DNA of 64,000 nucleotides from Halocafeteria seosinensis (Eukaryota; Sar; Bigyra; Bicosoecida), in NCBI GenBank assembly GCA_001687465.1, contig LVLI01000177.1:1-64000 (forward strand). The letters are read 5' to 3'. Every line of letters starts with the position of its first letter. The first letter of the stretch is position 1. The notes under the pieces are model-generated. The model worked only from the letters and a program-made list of their open reading frames with translations. It was not told where the DNA came from and made no database searches. Below, piece after piece: positions 20,501-32,875 of this stretch. A program made the position numbers and the translations under genes.

Positions 20501-23500
20501 GTTCAAAACGAATATTTGTCGCATCCTCTCAAGGGTGTATTCTTCAAATCAATTACAATACTCGTGCGTTGGAGGCAGTGTTTCAACTGCACACCGGCCC
20601 TATCCACGGAATTGATGTGAACGAAGGATTTTTTGTTTCCTGTGGTGCGGATGGGTTTCTTCGCATGTGGCCTCATGATTTTGGTACGTTCTTTTTGGAG
20701 GCTCATCATGATTGTCCGGTGACATCTGCCTCCATTTCTCCTGACGGCTTGAAGATTGCCAGTGTTACCCTCTTGGGGAGTGTTGGGATCTTGGATATAT
20801 CGAGTCAAAGTTACTCGACTTTGCTACGCCCTCATGCAAATACAGTGCACAGTATTGCCACTAGGGATGCCGCTAGTGGAGTTGCGGACTTAGTAACAGC
20901 TTCGTATGACGGGAGTATTCGTGCATGGAATACTGAATCTTGGAGCCCGTTAACCGAATTCACCCTAAGGGACAACGACAATCAGTGCACCGCGCTAGCG
21001 TTTTTTCCCTCTTCTATAAAATTTTCAGAAATGTCTGACGCAGTCGTTGCTGGCTTCGAATCGGGGAAAATAAGGGTCCTGGATGTAACTACAGCCTCTG
21101 TTATGTACGAATTTCATCAGCACCAAGTGGCTGTAAGCAAGATACATTTCATCAATGGGGATTCAGGGCAAGAGGGAAAAGAGGATAAGGATGCGTTACA
21201 GGACGCTCAGCGTCTTCTTATTGTATCAATTGCCAAAGATTTCAGTCTATGCGTTTACGATATAGGCAGAAAATTTACCCCAATCCGAATGTTGGACTTA
21301 TCTGGACTATTCGCAATGCCAGCCGTAGGAGGATTGGGGGGATATAAGGCTAGTGTGTCATTCAGTAATCGGTTAGGGAAATGCGTCGTTTCTTGCTACG
21401 TGAACGAAGAAGAAGGAACTGTTGAAAATTGCGAGGGAGTGGACTTCTCCCCGGTGTTGTTGGACTCGGTGGAATTTTCGATATCGGGGAAACTGGAACT
21501 GCAAAATACTAGTGTTGGCCCGGCGAGTCGTCGAACCACACAGCAATGTTCCCATCAAACGGCGGCAATGTCCGCGTTATCGCACGGAGACAGGAGCAAC
21601 GGCTCTTCGCCTTCAAAGGTAAAGGATGGTGTGCATCGATACCCCACTATGGCTACCCGCGTTGCGTTTGGTCCCAAAACAGATGTAGTATATGGGGGAA
21701 TGAATGATGGACGTATCTTCAAATGGGATGTTCACACAGGGAAACTACTGCAGAGTATTCAAAATTTGGGACTAGCTCCGTCCCGACGACTGCATGACAT
21801 GGCGCTGCCACCTTTTGCTATCACAACGTTAGAGCCTAGCTCTGATGGGAAACTTCTACTGACCGCTGCTAAAGACGGCGCAATTAGTGTATGGAACGCT
21901 GCATTGATGGGGCCGACTCCTAAAGACGCGCTGTGTCAACGTTTTGAGCCTTGCGTTGGACGATTTGGTCCCGCATCCTGGTGTGCCGGAGGGAATTATG
22001 TCGTTGCTGCCCCAGACGTACTACAGTGTGGTATGGAATCGAAGGCCTTGCGGCTCTTTGATGTTGCTGCAGAACAAGGGGTGCTTTCCGCAGCTGCAAA
22101 GGGGTGGAGACGTAACAGAAATGTGGGAGGACTGTTTGCTTCGGGTGCTGTTTTACGTTGGCGTGTAAATAATGGTCAGGAGCTTTGGTCTGAGAAAGAG
22201 GAGCGGCCTGCCGAGTGCTCCCAACCTGCACCGGCAGACACTCCAGTAACAAGCAGTTTTGTCACATCGCAGCGGACGTTCACTGAATATAGAGAGGCGC
22301 GAACTACACCATTGAAAGAAGCTCAAAATCAGTCTTTTGACAGCCTTGGCACTGATATAGCACCAATAGCGGAACGGGAAGTGGATACTGAAGGGTCGGA
22401 GTTATACGAGCCCGTTGAGGAGGAGTGGCACCATGACAACGGCTACCAGCCTGGAGATACCTCTGAACCTCCGGAAAATGTGGGCAAGTGTGATGTGGAC
22501 TCAGTTGGAAGGCCATCGGAGAGTAGACCTATACCACCTCCATCCCCTATTCGACAAGAGGCAGCCCACGAACGCTCCAGCTCGTCGTTTCAAGAACCAG
22601 ACCGATTCAGACAGAAGGCCGATGCACTGCAGGTTGCATCTTCTCTATTAGAATACCGGAATATGGGGTTTGATACCAGTGGCAAAGTCCCTGCTGTGTT
22701 TCTTGCCCATGCTAACGAAGTTGCTTTGCCTAAACGGAGTCAAGTTTTGGTCCAACCGTTGGATAGCCTCCAGCAGACCGTTATTCAGCTGAGTGAAGCG
22801 CATGAAAACGCCGTCGAAATAACAGCGTTGGCTTCCGATGACATTGGTTTCTGGTTGGCAGTCGGTCTGCGCCACCACTCCAAGAGAGGTAGCACAGGCG
22901 AAATCCAGCTGTGGTGTGCGGAGGACATGGACGACACTGGATCCGTGCACCAGTGGAAATGCTGCTACGCATTGGTTTGTCGCCATACAGTGCCGGTGGT
23001 TTGTACCGTAGATTCGCAATTTTCCTCGGTGGCTGCCCTGGTCGAAGCGGGTTCGGATGACGTATCTGGTGGCAAGTCGTTTAGCGTATCTGTTTGGAAC
23101 ATAGAAGGGATGAAGACTGGTGGTCAATCTGATTCATGTAGTCTCATAGACAAGCCAGACACTTCTTCGCTGATCGCTGAAAACTGCAGCTCTCCTGCTA
23201 AGAAACCTCCGGAATTTATATTCAAGTGGGACGCTAGAATCGGAGCAGTTGGGCTGGCTCTTATCAACATGGAGCCGTACGTAATCTTACCCAGGGGCAG
23301 GAACCGGTTTGGTTGCAAGAAGTTAGCAAGTCTATCAACAGAAGAGGATACTCACAGGTTTCAAAGGGTAAGTCATGCGGATCTGCGCATTACGCAAAAC
23401 GGTGGCGAGGAAGGTGTGCTGCTTGCTTTGGCTAAATCAAACCAGTCCTGCTTCCTTGGTTGGCTATCGTGGTCCCCCAATGACTTCAACACTCTTACAT

Positions 23501-25218
23501 GGAAGGTAGTGGCTGAACTTCTCGTAGCGAAAGCTCCTAAGAAAATCAACCGTGTGGCGTCTCTAAATCTGTTGGAAAACAGTATAGTTTGCGTGTTTCG
23601 AGGCGGAAACGTGAATGTTTGGGACTATAGTCTCTCTCCAGAAAACGTGGCCGCTGCTACCAAGGGAAAGGGTGCATCGCGCAAGGCAAGAGCTCCGCAA
23701 AGCCAGCCAAAGCAGCAGGGGAAAAGCGTCCCACGGAAGCACCTGAACCTAGACAGCAACGTCCCACTGCAGAAAGGAGTTGTCCAAAAACATTCAACTC
23801 AGCCATTTGGCGATCTGTCCGGAGCCACACTACCAATGGTAAACGTGCAAAATTCGGTTTCCCTCGTTCCATCGCAACGGCAAGTTCGAGTGAAGGGGCA
23901 TCCGAACTCCGTCCTTATGAGATGCTGCGATGGTTACGATACTCAGTTGCTCTTCGTCAGCGAGCTTGGCTCATTATGGAGGCTACAATGCACATTCGTG
24001 GATCCGACAAGGTTCGGGGCCACAGAGGAAACGTGCTACTGGGAAGAAGCTGTTCTTCCTCAACCGCTGGAGGTGCTGGGTGTTCAATTTTCGGACGCCT
24101 CGTCAAGTCTAGTCTCTCTTTCTTTCCTACGGCGCGATACCCTCTTGTTAATGACCCATAGCTGCGTCAAGGATGAGGCGTTTTCAAGATTTCCCGATTT
24201 ACAAGCAATTACTGGTTCAACTATCCTCGAATGTGCAGATGTTAGATGTAACTCCCGAGTATATATGGACTTATCCGGAGGGGTGGATGATGGACAGGAA
24301 GTCCTGTGTGTGTCCGTACAATCAAAATTGATGATTTTTACGGTGTCTACCCTAACTCTCATCGATGAATTCGTATTCGCCGAAGACTGCGGACTGATTA
24401 GCTCCTTGTGCGTATATCCGCTGAAAACTGCGCATGTCGCGCTGGTGGGGATGGACCGTGGGGATGTCTACGCCGTTGTTTACGATAACACGGGCGTGAA
24501 GTCCTGGTGGGAGTTTTCGGCCCTGATTGATCCTCAATGTCACGCTTTTTCAAGGCATGGTTCCAATACGATTCTTCAAATCCGATCCTACTCCTCTGGT
24601 AACTCTACTTGTGTTGCCATAGCATCCGGAAATGGCTTCTTGTCGATCTGGGACGTGTCACCAACTCGGAAGGCGAGTAACACCTCACAACAGCCAATGA
24701 AAATGAGGCTGCTGGACACAATGGCCCTTTCTGCTGACCTCCGTGATAGCGCTGAAAATACTCCGCTCCAGGAGAGGGTGGACATAGCATTCAATTCCGC
24801 CGATACAATGTCAATGATTTGTACCCGCCGAACGTCCGACGAAGAACCAGCCTATTTCTTAGTTAGTTACTCTCTTGAGGACAAGAGAATAACAAATGTT
24901 TCGGATCCACTGCCCTTTACCCCCGTGAGGCTAGTAGCTGCCACGTCGGACGAGAGACGACAATGGACGGGAATCTCCTTCCACCGATCAGATGATGAGG
25001 GATCGCAAGTGGCCTGGCTCCGGAGCGGATCGTCAAGTAATTTTGGTCTCGTGAAATTCGTCACTCCGGCCTTTTCCGTAGGTACTCAGTTAAGGGCCGA
25101 GTGTCCTCTAGGGGTTTTTCCATCCATTGCTGCGGCTTCCAGCGAAGGCTTGACCATATTTAGTCATTCTCCGTCTGATGGAAATGATTCGCTCAATTAT
25201 AGTAACTGTGAGACTTGA
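17549..25218 (+). CDS. WDR90: WDR90/POC16 centriolar WD-repeat protein with N-terminal CFAP20 domain, five exons
   Basis: Exons 17549-18028, 18093-18172, 18253-18594, 18643-18811 and 18883-25218 join in phase to about 2,468 residues. The first four small exons encode a CFAP20 (DUF667) domain: PAWQEPHVNLFSTLQIHRL, DHAIGKLIFKVVGRVSTSNY, ITNLGLKGTFVYIQARG, a Lys-rich insert, FYIDVVTTSNYLYRLSFSSF and CNMSIRNVWTSNELYDGRDI. The last exon, 6.3 kb with no introns, begins with an acidic K/E region and then a long series of WD40 repeats with GH/WD-like phrases (for example VSCGADGFLRMWP and VTASYDGSIRAWN). CFAP20 domain plus several WD propellers is the WDR90/POC16 architecture; these proteins bind the inner scaffold of centriolar microtubules. 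Size exceeds human WDR90 (about 1,750). The start at 17549 was preferred to the in-frame ATG at 17471, but either is possible. Confidence 0.88.
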
Positions 25219-26160
25219 TAAATGAATTCAGTTGCCCTTGTAGTGCGTTTATGCCTCCCATTCAAAACTCCTTAGTATTTCTGTCTGGAATTCATAAGCA
25301 TCTCAATTAGAGTTTCGTAAGTCGCAGGAACAATGAAAAATAACAAACAGATGTGATATACACGCACGGAGGTAGGTAGGTGTCCACGAAAGGCGATTCG
25401 TTTGAGATGTAGTGCAGTTGTATCGTAATTGGAAAAAGGGAACTAAAAAGCGTGCAACTTTCGGACACCTTACGATTCGCCCGGATCCCGCACAGTGGAA
25501 TTCGGAGAGAATGAAGAGATGGTGGTAGGCGGTTGTTCGTAGGTCACACAATGGGGTCTTATCTGTACCGCAATACAAGTACAGTACTTGTGCTATTGGC
25601 ACTCTAGCGTAGTAGGGAGACAGACGAGCTTGACGAAGGGGCCACGGGAATTCAGCACAGGAGCGCATTGGAACTGTACCTGTGTAAAGTGACGAAAAAA
25701 ATCCTGCAATTCCATGAATCTCAAGCAATAGGATATTCCGATTCTAAGCATTCAATATCACACGTACCACTGAACGTGGAATATACAATCGCCAAAAGCC
25801 AAAGTCTCAGATCAGATGGTACACTGTAGTACACTGTGTATATGTTGTCCGGCGCCTCCGGTATAATACATCGAACATCATGGAACGGTCTCTTTCTAAA
25901 CAGCTACATGAACGTCATGTCTCCCTGTGCCCGTCATCCCTCGCTATGTGATAAAAAAAAAAAATTATTTTTACCGTAGATTGTGGCGATGTTCTCCTGG
26001 ATTCCTCCCTGAGGCTCCTCTTCCTGATGTCATTGAAGTCATCTGATCTCACTGGGTTCCTTGCTGCTTTGACACGGCGATACCTTACTCATCACATCAG
26101 GGAGGATTGTTTTGTCTCGTGGTGTGCATCCATCCGACGACATTCTTCTAGTCCGGGACA
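25219..26160. other. Intergenic region upstream of the LOV-ABCG gene
   Basis: No gene supported. A palindrome ACAAGTA-CAG-TACTTGT lies at 25575-25591 and an A-rich run near 25950-25970. It presumably contains the promoter of the LOV-ABCG gene. Confidence 0.5.
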
Positions 26161-29121
26161 ATGCCTGTGGCGTATTCGGCGCACGCCGCCAGTGTGGCGT
26201 CAGCTTCGCAGCGCTTTCTGACTCAAGGAAGCCAGGAGGAAGGTGTATACTGTCACAGAGACAAATTGCGCGAGCATGTCGCTTCGCAGTATGCCGGAGA
26301 CTCCCAAGCGCGTCTGTTGGAGCACCAGGAGAGCGTGCAGGACCGACAGAAGCAACTGGAACGCGAAAAACAAGTCTACGACGCGGCGATTGAGATGTCG
26401 AAATCGAGCGCCGTCAAAGAACTCGTACAAGAATTGCATCAGAACACATTGCGCTGTTTCATCCTCACGGACCCCACGTTGGAAGGACTGCCCATCGTGT
26501 ATGCGTCCCCTGGGTTCCTGGAAATGACGGCGTACAGCCAAGAGGAAGTGCTGGGCAGGAATTGTCGGTTCCTCCAAGGCGCTGCCACGGATTTCTTGAC
26601 GGCACGGCGCATAGGGGACGCCATTGGGAACAAAAAGGAGTACACGGTGCAGATTCTCAATTACAAGAAAGATGGAACCCCCTTCTGGAATCTCCTCCAT
26701 TTGGCTCCCGTCACCCGACCTGACAACGAGGAGAACGAAAACGTAGAGGAGCGCTACTTCTATGTGGGAATTCAAACCAATGTCACTGTACCCAAGAAGT
26801 TGCAACCCAAGAAATCTGATCGAGAGGAAGACATGCAGAAAACTGGATCTTCTTATGTTGCCAAACACGGATTTACGGCTTTTCTGCCAGCGAGCTTACA
26901 TTCCACCATTTCAGATGATACTTCCAAAGTTGGATCCTCTTTGTCAAAGTTTTCAACGTTTCGCCAAGGATTAAAAAATGGAGTCACGTTTGAGGCAACC
27001 AATCTGTCCTACAGTATTCCCGGACCGAAGAAAGAAGACAAAGTTGCGAAAATCCTAGACGATATTTCCGTGTACGCAAAGCCAGGGGAAATGCTGGCAA
27101 TCATGGGTCCCAGCGGTTCTGGGAAGACAACTTTGCTCAACGCATTAGCAGGAAGGGCTAGCAATAGTTTGACCCTGGAGGATCCAAGCTTTGATCATAG
27201 TAAAGCAACATCGAAGCCTGTTCTTAGTGGGTCCATAACGCTGAATGGGAAGCCAAGGAAGAAGGATGACAAGCGGCGACTTGCATATGTTATGCAAGAC
27301 GATGTACTGTTTGACAACCTTACAGTTGAAGAAACGTTGTACTACAGCGCAAAGCTGAAAATGCCTGAGTCAACTCCTGAAGAGACCATCCAACAAAGAG
27401 TGGAAGAGGTCATATCTCTGTTAAAGCTCGACAAATGTAGACAAACTATCATCGGCTCCCCTATGCAACGAGGCGTCTCTGGAGGGGAGCGCAAACGGGT
27501 GAATATCGGGTAAGTTCCTGTGGTATCATGCAGACACCCCCCTTATTGATACGTGACGTTGTTGCTCTTTACTATGTCAAAAATCAGAAATGAGATTGTA
27601 ACAGACCCCTCTGTCCTGTTACTGGATGAACCGACCAGTGGTTTGGATTCCTCTAATGCTCTGCGACTGTTATCGAGCCTCGCGATGTTGGCTGCTGCGG
27701 GAAGGACAGTGATGACGACCATTCATCAACCATCGACTCAGATATTCAACTGTTTTGACAAACTATTGCTTTTGGGGGAAGGTAACGTTCTTTACTTTGG
27801 AACCGCTTCCGATGCGCTACACTATTTCGCGTCTCCCCCGCTGAAGCAAGTTTGCCCACCTCATTGGAACCCAGCGGATTTCCTACTTGGTAAGCCCTGA
27901 TTGGCGCTATCTAGGTATCTGTACCGTCTGTGTACTTAATTCGACCGTCTTACGTTCGCAGAGGTCTCCTCATATGGCAAAATCGTTGCTGATGCGGCTG
28001 AGCAATGGACAAAGCAGCAGCAACAGCTGGACTATGTTGCTAAGCATTGTGGTCATGACGTCTTCGATCTTCCTGGTGATGAAGAAATGAACGGAAGCAC
28101 AGATGACAATGCAGGAGAAACAGGTGAAGTCGTATTGAAGATCCAAAACCATGGAGGGGATAAAGGCAAAGAAAATGCAGAGGCATCGAATGAGAAATGG
28201 CCTACTTCATTTTTAACACAACTAAGTGTGCTAATGCGAAGGTCATTCAAACAAGGACGGGGTAGCACAATGACTAGCTACTACCTCGGGCAGACAATCG
28301 CGATCACCCTTGTAACATCTCTACTCTGGTGGCAAATAGATGATAATGCTTCTACGATTAGTGATCGTGAGGGTTTCGTTTTCTTCGCTAGTGTCTATTG
28401 GGGCTTCAACCCTTTATTCAATGCTCTCACTACATTCCCAGCCGAACGATCCGTGCTCACTCGCGAACGCGCCGGAGGAATGTATCGTCTTTCGGCGTAT
28501 TTCCTTGCCAAGAGTTGTGCGGATATACCTCTGGTCTTTACCTATCCGACTATATTTGCAGTTGTTGCATACTGGGCGGTAGGTCTTCGTGCGGAAGCCG
28601 GGAGCTTTTTCACTTTTCTTTTTGGTTTGTACGTGAATGGTTTGGCCGCACAAGCACTTGGTTTGGCTGTTTCCAGCTGGGTCTTGGATTTTCGTAAGAG
28701 TTTAGTTGTGGTACGTATTCGTCCGCATTTACACAGCATGACTTCGACTCTTTAAAGTATATGTTTTTTCCTTATTTGTGGCGTTCAGGCTGTCGTTCTC
28801 ATGCTATCCTTCATGTTAGCGGGCGGATTCTACATCCAGGACATACCTGTATTTATCAATTGGTATGCCGCTTTGGGTTTTGTATCCTATACATACCCGC
28901 TGATGATTCAAAACGAATTCTCGGACAGAGAATTTGATTGCGTTCAAGGCGAAAATGTTGCTTTTACCGGGTGCCCCGTTACGGGCGAAGACGTTGTTGA
29001 CAGATTAAACCCGTTCCTCAGAGAAATTGGTCCGAATTTCGGTATTTTGTTCATCATGGCTTTCGTGTTCCGCTTCATTGCATACTGGGGTTTACGGTAT
29101 CGGACAAAGTCCACTGCATGA
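26161..29121 (+). CDS. LOV photoreceptor domain fused to an ABCG half-transporter, four exons
   Basis: Exons 26161-27509, 27588-27889, 27962-28710 and 28789-29121 join in phase to 910 residues. Residues 1-95 are a charged helical leader ([18 protein letters not shown]). Residues about 98-209 form a LOV/PAS domain with [10 protein letters not shown]: the flavin-adduct cysteine is Cys135 (codon 26563-26565) and the polar flavin contacts are present (Asn134, Gln139, Asn167 in NYKKDG, Asn177 in FWN, Gln205 in YVGIQ). After a polar linker comes an ABC ATPase: Walker A GPSGSGKT (316-323), Q-loop Gln379, signature VSGGERKR (439-446), Walker B VLLLDE (459-464) and H-loop His496. The ABCG-type membrane domain follows ([19 protein letters not shown] onward). 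The NBD-then-TMD order marks it as a G-subfamily half-transporter that should dimerise. Light-gated transport is inference. Confidence 0.93.
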
Positions 29122-29188
29122 GTAGCGGTTTGCTACGAAAACGTAAACATTTATGTGATATACAAAATAAACAAAGTATGCTTTTATC

Positions 29189-32100
29189 TCAAAGCAGTTG
29201 CTCCACCACGTTTCGACACCGGGAGCACAAATGATCGCCATCCGAGCTGACGCTAAGCTGTATCTGCCAGCAGCGTCGACATTTTTGTCCTTGGGCATGC
29301 CCAAGAATAACATTTATATTGTCTTCAGTCGATTCCTCGCTTGTAATGATACTGGAAGAGTTAAACGTTGCGGTCCCATTATACACAGCTTGCGACGTAC
29401 CCATGACTTCAGCCAATTCCAGGCTTTCTGCAATTGACGTGAGGGGCTGCGTTGAATCTCCATGTCCCTCTAACGTGTCGATGTACACGCATGCATCCAA
29501 AGGTGAGCCAATTAGTTTCCGAGTACGAGCTTCCTCGAGCAAACGATGGACCAGGTTTCTAGCTCTCAAAACCCTGTCCCATTGAGTAGCTATGGATTCG
29601 CTGTGCCATGTGCTTGGGATTGCTCTTCGTGTCAAGTGGAAAACACTCATGCTAGTACAGGGATTCAAAGTCCAGTCTTTCCCTTCGTTTTCATCTCCCT
29701 CTTTTGTTATCATAGCAACCGAATGCTGGAAAATATCTTCGGCAGTGTAGCATGCTATGGGCGCTATTCCGTTTACAAGAGTCACTAGTGATTCCCATAA
29801 TATTGCCTGTGTTTGTTCTCGAAGAGGATCAGATGGATGTTGGCAGTACAGCCGGTCTTTGACAAATTCCAAGTAACGCGACGACAGGTCGTTTGTAACG
29901 AAATTTGTCACGGCGGCAATAACTCTTGCAAAATTGAAATTAGAATATGCAGCGGTAATTTCGGTCTCCAGTGCAGCGAGTCTGTTGAGAGCAAACTGTT
30001 GGACAGGAGTGCAGCGGTTTATGTCAAGCACTGGTGAATCTCGAGCATGCTGAGTCCATGCACTCTGTATTCGGGCTTTACTTTCAATGACGCGTTCCAT
30101 GTTCAATGCATCAAAAAACTTGGGCATATACCCGTTTAAATTGGAAAGTAAGAATTTAGCCGTGTTTCGGACTCTTCGGAGGCTTTCCGCAGATTTCGCC
30201 ACCGCATCCGGAGATAAAACAATATCCCTAGAGTAGTCAGTTGATGCTACCCACCACCTACCCACATCTACGCCATAGGGAACATTGAAAAGGGCTTTCT
30301 TATTCTTGCCCTTGATCCCTTTTTTCTGCTTTGGTGCTCCGTCGATAATATCGCTGGGGGCAACGACATTGCCGATGCTCTTACTCATTTTTAAGGCTTG
30401 GGGATCTAGTACAAACCCATGCGTTACAATATTAGAAAACGGTACGCCAAACTTTGCGGCAATGGCTATTAAAAGACTTGACTGGAACCATCCTCGGTGT
30501 TGATCGCTTCCCTCCACAACGACATCTGACCGTTTGCCTTTCGCGAGCAGCGACTCACCGCTTCCCGACCGGTCCCACACAGATGCCCATGAACTCCCAC
30601 TATCAAACCAAACGTCGAATGTGTCCATTCCTCGACGGTACAGTTTAGCATTTTCCTCGGTGCGCATAGAACGAGGCAATAACTCACTCATAGGAGCCTG
30701 CCACCAGTAGTCAGTGCCATTCTTCGAAATGAGACTTTTAATGTTTTCGATACTTTCTTCCGTTAGCAGCGGTTCATCGGTGTCTCGATGGTACAAAACA
30801 GGAATAGGTACTCCCCATGGACGTTGCCGCGAAATGCACCACTCCGTTCGACTTTGCAGCATAGCCTGTAATCGGTTAATTCCGCTCTCCGGTACGAGTC
30901 GAATATTGCCCACTGCGAGTAAGCTCTGTGCAATTGCATCTTTCACATTTATAAACCACTGTGAAGTGGCACGGATGATTACGGGCTGCTTGCTTCTCCA
31001 ATCGTAGGGGTACCTGTGCGCATACTCAGCGGAGTGCAAAAGATAACCTTCTTTCTTCAAAAGTTCCATTACTGCATTATTTCCTTCATTCAACACCTCT
31101 TTACCCTCAAGTTCACGTACGTCGGACGAAAATTGTCCTCTATCGTTAACCGGACAAATAACTGGCATTTCTGGAGTCACAGAATGCTCGCTGTTCAATT
31201 TCTCGATGGCGTACCAGTCATCAACACCATGCCCTGGTGCTGTGTGAACAAGTCCCGTTCCATTGTCCATTGTTACGTAATCAGCGGGGACTATTACACT
31301 AGTCCTTTCGCATCCTACATTGCAACCAGATAATGGATGAAGGCATTGTAAACCTGCAAGGCGCCTACCCTCGAGAGTGCATATGTCCTCAGCAAAACAT
31401 TCCATGCTAATCCCCGCAGATACTTGGTGCACGAAATGATCCTTCAATTCACAAGCCACTAAGAAAAAACTAGGGAATGCGAAACCTTGTTCACTTCGTA
31501 CAGCTATCACACTGTACTCTTGATCGGGCGCGATCGCTATAGCCACGTTCGCAGGAATAGTCCATGGAGTCGTGGTCCAGATTGCTGCGGCAACCGGAAA
31601 GTCGGAGCAGTCGACGTCGATTTCAATGTTTTTACAGTATTCCTCCACCGAGTTAGCAATTTTAGATAACGTATCCGTAGGGTCCCAAGGTGTCTGGCTG
31701 TATGTTAACTCCTCCTTGGCTGCTAGAGGAAAAGAGGCATATATTTGTTGAGAAATATGGTTATCCTGTATAGTAAAACATTACAGCATAATCCGTAGAA
31801 ACAACTATACATCTCTGTACAGAGCGCTACGCCGTACTTTATACTCCAATTCTGCCTCAGCTAAAGCAGTTTGGGTCGAAGGGGACCAGTATACGGGTTT
31901 GACACCTCGAAACACGACTCCATTTTTCCAAAGTTGCTGGAATACCTCTGCATAACAATATAAAGAAGCAAAATCCAGACATGCAGAGCCCAACCACGCA
32001 AAACTTTGCTAACCTAGCTCATTAGACTCGTAAGAAGCATCCATGGTTCGATATGTGTGCTCGGTCGAGGACCAATCCGCTAGAACACCCCAGCGCTTGA

Positions 32101-32748
32101 ATCCTTCCGTTTGGTCTTCAATCGTCCTTTTCGCGTGTTCTGCTGCAGCTTTCCGAATCGTGTTGGCCTGTTTGAGTTTGGCTTCGTGATCCACGGGTTC
32201 CTCATGCAGGGAGGAATTCAAATTTTCCACCGCTTTCAGTTCAATCGGCAACCCATGACAATCCCACCCTGTAGAGCACCGTACACAGATAGTGCGTGTA
32301 TGTATCGGCGCAAAATCAAGTCTTTCTGAATCACCGTACCTGGGACATAATTGACCCAATATCCATCCAACAGTTTATCCCGGTTAATGATATCCTTGAG
32401 CACTTTGTTCACAAAATGCCCCATATGGAGCGCACCGTTCGCGTACGGGGGACCATCGTGGAGAGTGAACTCGGGTCTCTCCGTCCTGAAAGTCCTCTGC
32501 GTCCTGTACAGGTCCGTCGTAATTCTTTCCTGGAACTGAGGCTCACGGACCGACGCGTTGGCGCGCATCGGGAAGCTCGTCCACGGTAATTGCAGGGTCC
32601 TTTTCAAACTCTCATCACTTATGGTATACGTAGTGGATGAGGAAGAAGCAGCTGCCCTAGCTGCCAAAGGAGTCTTGGAATTCCTCCAGGACCAAGGTAG
32701 CCTGCATTTGCTTCCCCTCTGTCCCAAACACCGGCTGCGTATTTGCAT
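29189..32748 (-). CDS. IARS2: Bacterial-type isoleucyl-tRNA synthetase, probably organellar, four exons
   Basis: Exons 32748-32340, 32268-32014, 31947-31838 and 31765-29189 join in phase to about 1,116 residues. It charges tRNA-Ile. Class I signatures are present: HMGH (about 108-111) within [20 protein letters not shown], and KMSKS (about 717-721) within [30 protein letters not shown] is formed across intron 1 and [18 protein letters not shown] lies in exon 3. The editing domain starts at [15 protein letters not shown]. The C-terminus carries the bacterial-type zinc site (CRRCWQ ... CSRCRNV). The first 55 residues are basic, Ser/Arg-rich and lie before the conserved catalytic domain, which suggests a mitochondrial or plastid presequence. 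Its stop converges on the LOV-ABCG stop, 67 bp apart. Confidence 0.93.
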
Positions 32749-32767
32749 CGTGCTTATATGCTACTCA

Positions 32768-32791
32768 ATAGATAGATAGATAGATAAATAA
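32768..32791. repeat. (GATA)n microsatellite
   Basis: A short run of four GATA units followed by AATAAA lies about 20 bp upstream of the IleRS start codon (minus strand), between IleRS and the NSE4 stop. Confidence 0.8.
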
Positions 32792-32875
32792 AAGGATAAG
32801 AATGTTTCCTATGTTGTAATGTACATTGGTTGCCATTGATGTTGCTGATGCCAGTGCTATCTATCAATCCCTTTT

